From Caldifarciminota bacterium (GTDB lineage: Bacteria > Hydrothermota > 32-111 > QNBC01), in the NCBI GenBank assembly GCA_023132105.1, contig JAGLYS010000350.1, positions 1 through 5,858 on the forward strand: a DNA stretch of 5,858 nucleotides, read 5' to 3'. Below are positions 1 through 5,858 of the stretch, piece by piece. The notes beneath the pieces are model-generated. The model had not been told where the DNA came from and ran no database searches. It worked only from the letters and a program-made list of their open reading frames with translations. Positions within the stretch are counted from its first letter, which is position 1, and every line of letters begins with the position of its first letter. Both the position numbers and the translations under genes were made by a program.

Positions 1-3000
1 AAATTTCTACTCTCTATTGAGGAGAAATCCCCTTCACCCGCTCTTGAACTACTTTTAATCGATGTATATATACTTTCAAAGAATATCACTGAGGCTTTAA
101 AACGATTAAAGAAAATCCCCCGTGGTAATAAAGATATACTAATTGTAAGATACCAAAAAATCTTAAAAATTGATCCTAAAAATAGCGAAGCTAACCTTGC
201 ATTAGGCGATCTATACACAGAAGGAGAATCAAGTATAATTCCCAAGGAATATGAAAAGGTTATGGAAAGCAATCCGGAAAAGGTTGCCGAAATAATAGAG
301 CGTTTTGGTAAAATAACGAATTTATATAATAATCCTGATAATATATATCTTTTAACCAAAGCTTATCTAATTGCAGAAAAATATGATGATGCAGTAAAAA
401 CAATAAAAAATGGATATTTTAACAATGCCCTTACATTGCATGAGGCGGAAGATTATATTGTTGAAATTATCAAAAAGACAGGTGAATCCGATGATATATT
501 ACTATTACTTGCTAAAATATATACTGATAAAGCCAACAATAAAAAAGCATTAATTCTATTGGAGAAATTATTATCAACAAATCCACAACTATTATTAGAC
601 AATAAAGATAAATTTGAAGGTAAAATCACTCCCGATTCAAAATTTAAAATTATCATAAGTTATGCCTATGCATCCTCCGGTGATATAGACACTGCAACTA
701 TGATATTAGAAAACCTTATTAAATCCGATGAACTTTCTCCTGAAAATATCCTACTCTGTACAGATAATGCTATTAGAGAAAATAGCTTGCCCCCGGAAAT
801 TGCAGTTGCAATTTTTAAATCACTCGAAACATACTATAAAGATAATTATTTTCCTTATTACTTTGCAATGGCAGAAGCATTTTATCTTACTGGAAAAATC
901 GATAAAATGATTGAGTATCTTAAAAAAGCCGAAAAAATAAATCCTGAAAATCGAGAAATTATATTAGACACTATAATAGATCATATATCAGAAGGTGAAA
1001 AAAACGAAACCATACTTAATTATGTGGTAAACCTTTCTCTTGGATTGGAAAAAATAGAACATATAGAATATTTATTAAACGAATATGAAAATATAGAAAT
1101 TAAAGACAAGGAGAATACATATCAGATTATCAAGAGTATAATTGATAAATATCCTGATAATATAGGTTTTAAAAGAATATATGTTGGACTCCTTTCAAAA
1201 GCTAAAATGTATAAACAGGTTATTGATGAAACAAAATTAATACTTATGACTACTCAGGGAAAAGAATCCGGTTATTTCTTTTTAAAAGCCGGAGAAGCAT
1301 TCATAGAGAGAAATAATGTTGATGTTGCGACACAAGCTCTTATTAAAGCCTTAAAATATGATCCTTCTCTTGCTGAAGAGGAAATTCCTCTGCTTGAAGA
1401 AATCAGAAGAATATTACCAAATAATTATATGATATTATATACGTTAGGCGCCGCTTATTCATTTAATGAAGATTTTCAATTGGCATCTGAGATATATTAC
1501 GATATCATCAATAGATTCCCCGATAAAATAGATGCGATACAAAATGATATTTTTAATCTGTTAAAGAAATTCAACAGTTCGTCATTCCTGCATTTTATTT
1601 CAGGATTTATTCATACAAAAAGAAACAATCTGCAAGAAGCTGTTTCGGAATATGAAAGTAGTTTTGAGATTAACCCGGAAGTAGGAAAGAAAATCATAGA
1701 TCAATATGATTCATTGGGAAAGCACAATAATCCTACCATATTCATTTCAAAAGGTAATATTCTTAGCCATATGGGATTAAACAATGAAGCATCGGATTGC
1801 CTTTTAAAAGCATTCGAATTAGATAACACAAAAGTGCTCCCAATTCTTAATAAATTGATTGAAATGAGGCAAGATAATCCTAATAATCCTGAAATTTTAT
1901 ATTCTCTTATAACAATATATATGAAATCGGGACAGATAGACAATTCAATTAATTTATTAAAGGAAATTGTTGAAAAGGAACCCACTAGAGCAAATTTCGT
2001 ATTAGATAAACTTAATAATTTCCTTGCTCAAAACCCGGAAAACATTGAAATCAAGTACGCTATATTAAACATATACTTAAAAATTAAAGATTACAAGAAT
2101 TCATTGGTTTATATTAATGAAATAATATCAAAAACAGACAGATATAATGAGAAATTATCAATTGTATTAGAGGGTACAAATGATATTAATATTGAAATTG
2201 TTTACTTCCATATTCTTTATGCGTTAAAACAATACTCCAAAATCTACAGTATGATAAAGGTATCTATAAATAATCGGTTTAGAATTGACAATAAAACATT
2301 ATCGGAATATCTTATTAAACTTGAAAAGGAATTAAAATTTACCAATGAAGATTACTTATTATTAGGTAAATTATTATACTATTGCAAAAACTATAAACAA
2401 TCCGAATTTTATTTTAATATATTACTTGAAAAAAATCCCGAGAAATATGATACATTAACTATATACCTTTATAAGAATTTAATTACACAAAAAATTAAGA
2501 ACATATCAATTCTTGATGAGATTAAAACAAAAGGGTTTATTAAAAAGGAAATTTATGCAGCATTAGATGATATTAAAGCTGAACTGTATAAGGAAAATAT
2601 TAGAGAAATTATCCAGTCACAACAAGAAGGTTCTTCTGTTGAAATGTTAAACAAATTATCATATTATTATTATCTACTGAACGATTTTAAGACAGCAATA
2701 AAATATATCAATTATAACACTGACAATATTGAGGATGAAATAGAGCGATTATATGTACTTGCATTAATAAAAGAGAAATTATCCAAATTCGAAGCAATTA
2801 ATATATATGAGTTAATGTTATCATATAACATAAAGAATAAATACATTAGCATTGTTCTCGAAAGATACTCTAATCTTTGTAAGAATATCGGCTATTATGA
2901 AAATATAAATAAACATAGAATGTTAGAGAATATTTCCCCACATTTAGGTAAATATTCTTATAGTTTATACAAGAACAGCAATTCAAGAATAATTAATGCT

Positions 3001-3015
3001 CATATAAACATATAA
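1..3015 (+). CDS. Giant TPR-solenoid protein (5'-partial)
   Basis: The reading frame is open from the first base to the TAA at 3013-3015, giving 1004 visible residues; the true start lies upstream. An in-frame ATG at 262 is only an internal methionine (residue 88): the 87 residues before it continue the same helical repeats in register. The protein is almost entirely tetratricopeptide-like hairpins with A/G-Y-F-A style positions, for example around residues 289-315, 475-505 and 630-660, and units often end in NP or DP. The repeats step by about 52 residues, not 34 (see the repeat entry). From about residue 820 to the C-terminus the repeats are less regular. No catalytic motif or hydrophobic membrane segment is visible. 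TPR solenoids bind peptides or protein partners, so a scaffold or adaptor role is likely; the exact function is unknown. It is probably the promoter-proximal member seen here of an operon with the next two genes, 12 bp upstream of the second. Confidence is high for a TPR-type coding gene and low for any specific role. Confidence 0.9.
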   Translation, partial: KFLLSIEEKSPSPALELLLIDVYILSKNITEALKRLKKIPRGNKDILIVRYQKILKIDPKNSEANLALGDLYTEGESSIIPKEYEKVMESNPEKVAEIIERFGKITNLYNNPDNIYLLTKAYLIAEKYDDAVKTIKNGYFNNALTLHEAEDYIVEIIKKTGESDDILLLLAKIYTDKANNKKALILLEKLLSTNPQLLLDNKDKFEGKITPDSKFKIIISYAYASSGDIDTATMILENLIKSDELSPENILLCTDNAIRENSLPPEIAVAIFKSLETYYKDNYFPYYFAMAEAFYLTGKIDKMIEYLKKAEKINPENREIILDTIIDHISEGEKNETILNYVVNLSLGLEKIEHIEYLLNEYENIEIKDKENTYQIIKSIIDKYPDNIGFKRIYVGLLSKAKMYKQVIDETKLILMTTQGKESGYFFLKAGEAFIERNNVDVATQALIKALKYDPSLAEEEIPLLEEIRRILPNNYMILYTLGAAYSFNEDFQLASEIYYDIINRFPDKIDAIQNDIFNLLKKFNSSSFLHFISGFIHTKRNNLQEAVSEYESSFEINPEVGKKIIDQYDSLGKHNNPTIFISKGNILSHMGLNNEASDCLLKAFELDNTKVLPILNKLIEMRQDNPNNPEILYSLITIYMKSGQIDNSINLLKEIVEKEPTRANFVLDKLNNFLAQNPENIEIKYAILNIYLKIKDYKNSLVYINEIISKTDRYNEKLSIVLEGTNDINIEIVYFHILYALKQYSKIYSMIKVSINNRFRIDNKTLSEYLIKLEKELKFTNEDYLLLGKLLYYCKNYKQSEFYFNILLEKNPEKYDTLTIYLYKNLITQKIKNISILDEIKTKGFIKKEIYAALDDIKAELYKENIREIIQSQQEGSSVEMLNKLSYYYYLLNDFKTAIKYINYNTDNIEDEIERLYVLALIKEKLSKFEAINIYELMLSYNIKNKYISIVLERYSNLCKNIGYYENINKHRMLENISPHLGKYSYSLYKNSNSRIINAHINI
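118..2436 (+). repeat. Protein-level ~52-residue tandem repeat (TPR hairpin plus extra helix)
   Basis: Aligning the turn residue (usually Pro) that begins each unit gives unit starts at visible residues 40, 92, 143, 195, 247, 315, 367, 455, 507, 559, 609, 661, 713, 763 and 813. The steps are 52, 51, 52, 52, 68, 52, 88, 52, 52, 50, 52, 52, 50 and 50. The two exceptions fit 34+34 and 52+36. Each unit reads as an amphipathic helix of about 18 residues (pattern like P-x-x-A-x-x-I-L-x-K-L ending near N-P-x-N) followed by a 34-residue TPR hairpin. The DNA copies are diverged, so this is a repeat of protein structure rather than a recent DNA duplication. The extra helix is inferred from the hydrophobic pattern. 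Confidence 0.75.
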
Positions 3016-3027
3016 AAGGAGTAAATT

Positions 3028-4608
3028 ATGGTTGAAGATAATAATAAAGATAAGATAGACAACCCCTTTGATAATATTTTTCCTTATAAGGAAGAGGAGA
3101 AAGAAGACGATAATAAACACACTAAAAAGAGTTCTTCCGAAAGTAAAAAAGATCATATTAAGAAAAAGGAAAACAAGAATCAAGAGAAAGAAGAGAAGGA
3201 AGAAAAGGAAATAAGAGATAATATAGTAGAAGAAACAACCGAAGGTGTTAAAGAGGGGAAAAAACTTACCGGTTTTGAAGAATTGTTGGATATCGGTGAA
3301 GACACAATTGCTCTTGAATCCGAAGAAAAGGGAAAGGAAGAAAAAATAGAAACTAAAGCTGAAGAATCAAAAAACATAAAGGATGTTATGGATGAAAGTG
3401 TCATATTAAAGGATGAAAATAATAAAGCAATTGAAGATGCTATTAGCAAGGATTTTGATATCGAAAGCGGGAAAGGATTTGAAGAAGAAATACCAAAAGA
3501 GGAATTTATTGAAAAGGCACCTGAAGAAGTAGCTGTATTTGAATCAACTCAGAGTAAAGTTGAAACTTTAGATGATAAAGAATTAGAACCACAAAAGAAA
3601 GAAACTAATAAAATTCCTTTTGTTGGTCCCGTTACGGAAATTACTCCTGATAAAATAGATACAGAAAAAGTTTCGACTACTATTAGTCCTGTTCCTATAC
3701 CACCCACCACAGACAATCTATCGATTCCTTTAATCGAATCTTTAAAACAATTAAATGATACAATCTCTGGTTTCTCTAAAATATTCGATGCTCAAATAAA
3801 TTCAATAGGCAATAATATAAAGGAAATAGCTGTTTCAATAAACAAGCTATCAAATCTTGACAATTCTATCAATGAATTCAAAAAGTCTCTGACTACAAAG
3901 GAGACAGAATTAACCGGGAAATTAGATGATATAATAATATCATTGAATTCTATTAAGAATATAGGGGAAGAACTCGACCGAATTAATAATTCCATTGGGA
4001 ATCAATCATCTGTATTCCAATCAGTTGCTGACACATCAAAATCAACAGAAGAATCAATAAAAAAGACAAATGAATCAATTGGAACTCTTATTGAAAATGA
4101 AAGTGCATTATTGGATGCTCGTAAACAGGAAACAAATATCAATCTTGGGTTAAAACATAATGATAACGGTGTATATTTATATTATAACGGTAAATATGAT
4201 AGTGCAATTAATGAATTCTTAAAATCATTGGAGTATTACCCTGACAATTATGATTGCTTAAATAATTTGGCTCTATCCTATCTGAAAATGAATAATATCG
4301 ATAAAGCTATTAATAATGCAGAAAAAGCCATTCAAATGAGTCAAGATTCCTTTACAATACATAACACATTAGGATTAATATATTTGCAATCTAAAGAATA
4401 CACTAAAGCTGAAGGATATTTCAATAAAGCTTCACAACTTAATAGCAACTATGTTTCTCCATATATTAACTTAGGATACCTTTATAAAGATACGGACAAA
4501 TACGATAAAGCTATTGAATTATGGCAAAAAGCACTGGATTTGGATCCGACTAATATTGACTTAAAAAATAAATTAGAAGAATTGAAGGAAGGAACAATTA
4601 GTGAGTGA
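3028..4608 (+). CDS. Disordered, coiled-coil and TPR protein, 526 aa
   Basis: The ATG at 3028 has a good Shine-Dalgarno site, AAGGAG at 3016-3021, 6 bases upstream. Residues 1-20 carry a short hydrophobic patch (DNPFDNIF, 11-18). Residues 21-200 are low-complexity and very rich in Lys and Glu, probably disordered. A Pro/Thr-rich linker (about 218-228, with PVPIPP) leads into a long coiled coil at about 235-330. There, hydrophobic residues fall at 3-4 spacing (L235, L239, L242, I246, F249, F253, I257, I260, I264, I267, I271, L274), and a polar helical stretch runs on to about 365. Four consecutive, exactly 34-residue TPRs follow at about 373-406, 407-440, 441-474 and 475-508, with classical N-x-L-x-x-x-Y and A-I-x-x-x-x-K-A-L positions. 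No signal peptide or membrane helix is visible, so a cytoplasmic oligomeric adaptor is inferred: the coiled coil for self-association, the TPRs for binding a partner. The specific function is unknown. Its end overlaps the next gene. Confidence 0.9.
   Translation: MVEDNNKDKIDNPFDNIFPYKEEEKEDDNKHTKKSSSESKKDHIKKKENKNQEKEEKEEKEIRDNIVEETTEGVKEGKKLTGFEELLDIGEDTIALESEEKGKEEKIETKAEESKNIKDVMDESVILKDENNKAIEDAISKDFDIESGKGFEEEIPKEEFIEKAPEEVAVFESTQSKVETLDDKELEPQKKETNKIPFVGPVTEITPDKIDTEKVSTTISPVPIPPTTDNLSIPLIESLKQLNDTISGFSKIFDAQINSIGNNIKEIAVSINKLSNLDNSINEFKKSLTTKETELTGKLDDIIISLNSIKNIGEELDRINNSIGNQSSVFQSVADTSKSTEESIKKTNESIGTLIENESALLDARKQETNINLGLKHNDNGVYLYYNGKYDSAINEFLKSLEYYPDNYDCLNNLALSYLKMNNIDKAINNAEKAIQMSQDSFTIHNTLGLIYLQSKEYTKAEGYFNKASQLNSNYVSPYINLGYLYKDTDKYDKAIELWQKALDLDPTNIDLKNKLEELKEGTISE
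4586..4593 (+). promoter_or_regulatory. Shine-Dalgarno site inside the upstream gene that fixes a GTG start
   Basis: AGGAAGGA lies in the last codons of the 526-aa gene, 7 bases before the GTG at 4601. The next in-frame Met in the downstream gene is residue 98, so this site and the GTG are the only credible start. The arrangement implies translational coupling of the two genes. Confidence 0.7.
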
Positions 4609-5074
4609 TAATAATTTTTTAGAGGAAATATTTAAATCTAAGAAAAAGAGAAAATCACCGTTAGAGAAATTTATTAAAATTGATAACAATGAAGAAGTTT
4701 CTAATGATAAAGAAACCAAACCCGATACGGGAATTGAACATTATGGCACCTCTTCGACATCCTCCCCCCCTTCAGATGTTGATAATCATGAATCCAAACA
4801 TCAATCTTTTACGGAAAAGAAAGAGAAAACAGCTGGACAAGCACTAATCGATGCAAGTGGTCTTAAAGAATTTAATATTGATTCTTTTGATATGGAAACA
4901 AGTCCTAAATCTCCGGAGCAACCTGATATTGATAAGAATGGCAACAATACAAATACAATTAATATAGATGAGATCAATAAGCTCATTTCATTCTTGAAAT
5001 CTGGCAATTACGATGCTGCTGTTGATTTTATCATACAGCTCAAATTGAAATATAATATTGACAATATTTTATAA
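4601..5074 (+). CDS. Small, mostly disordered protein with a C-terminal TPR-like hairpin, 157 aa
   Basis: The gene starts at GTG 4601 and overlaps the stop of the preceding gene by 8 bases. It ends with TAA at 5072-5074. I do not recognise a named family. The N-terminus has a short motif (NNFLEEIF, residues 4-11) followed by a very basic patch (KSKKKRK, 12-18). Residues 30-120 are polar and low-complexity, rich in Ser, Asp, Asn, Lys and Pro, and probably disordered. A possible helical island sits at about 77-97. The last part, about 123-152, looks like one TPR hairpin (I-x-x-L-I-x-x-L-K-x-G-N-Y-x-x-A-V-x-x-I-I), which matches the TPR theme of its two upstream neighbours. No signal peptide or membrane segment is visible. 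Coupling to the upstream gene suggests it is a partner of the 526-aa protein. A run of seven C at 4764-4770 lies within the coding sequence. Confidence is good that it is a real gene and low for function. Confidence 0.8.
   Translation: MSDNNFLEEIFKSKKKRKSPLEKFIKIDNNEEVSNDKETKPDTGIEHYGTSSTSSPPSDVDNHESKHQSFTEKKEKTAGQALIDASGLKEFNIDSFDMETSPKSPEQPDIDKNGNNTNTINIDEINKLISFLKSGNYDAAVDFIIQLKLKYNIDNIL
5054..5068. promoter_or_regulatory. 15-bp dyad over the rpsT -35 box (possible operator)
   Basis: AATATTG-A-CAATATT is a perfect 7-bp inverted repeat centred on 5061, and it overlaps the TTGACA box at 5058-5063. The position would suit a repressor site. AT-rich DNA makes short palindromes fairly likely by chance, and the sequence also encodes the last residues of the preceding gene, so this is only a candidate. 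Confidence 0.25.
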
Positions 5075-5086
5075 TTTTGGTAATAT
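5058..5086 (+). promoter_or_regulatory. Sigma70-type promoter of rpsT
   Basis: A perfect -35 box TTGACA (5058-5063) is followed by exactly 17 bases and then the -10 box TAATAT (5081-5086), which matches 4 of 6 consensus bases including the key T, A and final T positions. A TG at 5078-5079 supplies an extended -10 element. Transcription would start near 5093, leaving a leader of about 40 bases before the rpsT ATG. The -35 box lies in the last codons of the preceding gene. rpsT could also receive read-through from upstream, because I see no terminator between 5074 and 5132. Confidence 0.6.
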
Positions 5087-5131
5087 ACATAATAATAAAT
5101 TTATGAATAATGCTAATAAGGAGGATTATTA

Positions 5132-5377
5132 ATGCCAAATCATAAATCTTGCCAGAAAAGAATGAGACAAACAGCTAAAAGAACATTAGCAAATAAAATT
5201 ATCAAAACTAAAGTTAAAACATCTATTAAAAAATACTTGGAAGAATCTGATAAAGAAAAGAAAGTGAATCTTTTAAAGAATATTTATAAAGTATACGATC
5301 AAGCTGTTTCAAAGAATGTGTTTAAAAAGAATAAAGCTGCAAGAGTAAAATCAAGACTTGCAAAAAAATTAGATTAG
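5132..5377 (+). CDS. rpsT: Small ribosomal subunit protein S20 (bS20)
   Basis: This 81-residue basic protein has the S20 signature at both ends. The N-terminus MPNHKS followed by KR-x-R and KR-x-x-x-N corresponds to MANIKSAKKR in E. coli. The C-terminal K-N-K-A-A-R-x-K-S-R-L block matches the conserved HKNKAARHKANL region. S20 is a small helical-bundle protein that binds 16S rRNA early in 30S assembly; at 81 residues it is slightly shorter than the E. coli protein. Position 7 is Cys where E. coli has Ala. The ATG at 5132 follows a strong Shine-Dalgarno site, AAGGAGG (5118-5124), at 7-base spacing. The gene has its own likely promoter (5058-5086) and ends just before a strong hairpin terminator, so it is probably transcribed mainly as a single gene, with possible read-through from the TPR operon. 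Confidence 0.97.
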   Translation: MPNHKSCQKRMRQTAKRTLANKIIKTKVKTSIKKYLEESDKEKKVNLLKNIYKVYDQAVSKNVFKKNKAARVKSRLAKKLD

Positions 5378-5390
5378 TCTAATATTCTAA

Positions 5391-5424
5391 AGAAAAAAGG
5401 GAGATTTCAATCTCCCTTTTTTTT
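5391..5424. terminator. Bidirectional intrinsic terminator between rpsT and the TonB-family gene
   Basis: GGGAGAT (5399-5405), a TTCA loop and ATCTCCC (5410-5416) form a perfect 7-bp GC-containing stem. Flanking A and T runs (A at 5393-5398 and T at 5417-5424) extend it to about 15 bp, including one G-T pair. On the + strand the stem is followed by eight T, ending rpsT transcription. On the - strand it is followed by six T, ending the convergent gene that stops at 5432. Confidence 0.9.
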
Positions 5425-5431
5425 ATTTCTT

Positions 5432-5858
5432 CTACTTCTCCAGTGTAAACACAATTGGCCAGGTAACCCTGACTGAAATAGCCCTACCTCTTGCCTCAGC
5501 TGGTTTAAATCTTAATCTTCTCGCAGCTCTTAATGCATATTCATTGAATATCTCATTGCTACTCCTTAATATTCTTGCATTACAAACATTCCCGATAGAA
5601 TCAACATCTATTTCAATAAAAACTTTACCTTCAATCCCCATTTTCTTGGCAATTTCAGGATACTCCGCTTTCGGATCTGTTAACAATATTGGAGGTTTTT
5701 CATACACTCTATAAAATTGTATTTTTGCTTTTATAGCAGGTGGTTCATCTACTTTAAATGTTGTTGTTGTAATTGTTTGCTGTTCTACCTCTTCATCACT
5801 TTTAGCTGCAATTGCAATTTTTGGTTTAGCAACAGGTGGTGGTTCTTCAATCTTTGAT
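5432..5858 (-). CDS. TonB-family energy transducer, C-terminal part (5'-partial)
   Basis: The frame is open from the right edge of the window to the TAG at 5434-5432, showing 141 C-terminal residues; the start and any N-terminal membrane anchor lie outside. A GTG at 5707 is only an internal valine, since coding continues upstream without a stop. Visible residues 1-50 are a linker with proline clusters (EEPPP, DEPP) and a Thr run, typical of the periplasm-spanning part of TonB proteins. Residues about 55-140 form the TonB C-terminal domain: Y-P-E-x-A-x-x-x-G-I-E-G-x-V, then I-D-V-D-x-x-G-x-V, I-L-R-S-S, A-x-R-A-A-R-R-L-R-F-x-P-A and a closing W-P-I-V-F. In the family this domain contacts the TonB box of outer-membrane receptors and passes on proton-motive energy from ExbB/ExbD. 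Many diderms have several paralogues, so no symbol is assigned. The gene converges on rpsT across a shared terminator. Confidence 0.92.
   Translation of the reverse strand, partial: SKIEEPPPVAKPKIAIAAKSDEEVEQQTITTTTFKVDEPPAIKAKIQFYRVYEKPPILLTDPKAEYPEIAKKMGIEGKVFIEIDVDSIGNVCNARILRSSNEIFNEYALRAARRLRFKPAEARGRAISVRVTWPIVFTLEK

Noticed and set aside
453..656. Open - strand frame within the large TPR gene (likewise 1701-1985 on the - strand and 728-910 on the + strand)
   Set aside because: They lie wholly inside a clearly coding TPR frame, encode no recognisable protein and have no supporting ribosome binding site. They are chance frames.
3182..3211. Thirty-base uninterrupted purine run that could suggest a triplex-forming or regulatory tract
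   Set aside because: It is fully explained by Lys/Glu codons of the low-complexity region, and I see no mirror symmetry.
2983..3449. Open - strand frames opposite the charged N-terminus of the 526-aa protein (2983-3183 and 3180-3449), one resembling a hydrophobic protein
   Set aside because: The Lys/Glu codons on the + strand are purine-rich, so the complement reads as Phe/Leu/Ser-rich sequence. The apparent hydrophobicity is a by-product.
3792..3995. Open - strand frame opposite the coiled-coil segment, and a similar one at 4801-5007
   Set aside because: Both are antisense to well-supported genes, with no family resemblance or start signals.
5070..5075. Perfect TATAAT hexamer as an alternative rpsT -10 box
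   Set aside because: It lies only 6 bases after TTGACA, and the nearest other -35-like element (TTGAAA, 5045-5050) needs a 19-bp spacer. The 17-bp TTGACA/TAATAT pair with an extended -10 fits better.
5759..5770. Short ACA/TGT trinucleotide repeat in the TonB-family gene as a possible microsatellite
   Set aside because: It has only four copies, encodes a Thr run in a flexible linker, and a change in copy number would keep the frame.

Overview
The window is AT-rich bacterial DNA with compact gene packing, canonical Shine-Dalgarno sites (AAGGAG type) and Lys/Asn/Ile-rich proteins. A TonB-type energy-transducer protein implies a diderm (Gram-negative) cell. The style of the S20 and TonB proteins together with large cytoplasmic TPR proteins would fit an AT-rich lineage of or near the FCB/Cloacimonadota-like bacteria. 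That placement is weak inference: nothing here is a taxonomic marker I can search.

Layout. Positions 1-5377 are read on the + strand. First comes a very long TPR-solenoid gene whose 5' end lies outside the window (1-3015). Twelve bases later is a 526-residue protein with an acidic/basic low-complexity N-terminus, a long coiled coil and four TPRs (3028-4608). Overlapping it by 8 bases is a 157-residue, mostly disordered protein ending in a TPR-like helical hairpin (4601-5074). Then comes rpsT, for ribosomal protein S20 (5132-5377), with a convincing sigma70-type promoter whose -35 box lies in the last codons of the preceding gene. A strong two-way hairpin terminator (5391-5424) separates rpsT from a convergent, 5'-truncated TonB-family gene on the - strand (5432-5858). 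No tRNA, rRNA, CRISPR array, IS element or phage gene was seen, and no non-coding stretch exceeds about 60 bases.

How the genes may work together. The three upstream genes are tightly packed (12-bp gap, then an 8-bp overlap) and look like one translationally coupled operon of protein-protein interaction proteins with no visible enzyme. No signal peptide is visible in the second and third proteins, so a cytoplasmic scaffold or adaptor complex is the simplest inference. The clearest unexpected structure is in the first protein: its repeats do not follow the usual 34-residue TPR step but a roughly 52-residue step (a TPR hairpin plus an extra helix of about 18 residues), kept in register for most of its visible length. 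The second and third proteins also share a short N-terminal motif that could be a common docking site. rpsT and the TonB-family gene look like ordinary neighbours with no evident functional link to the TPR operon.
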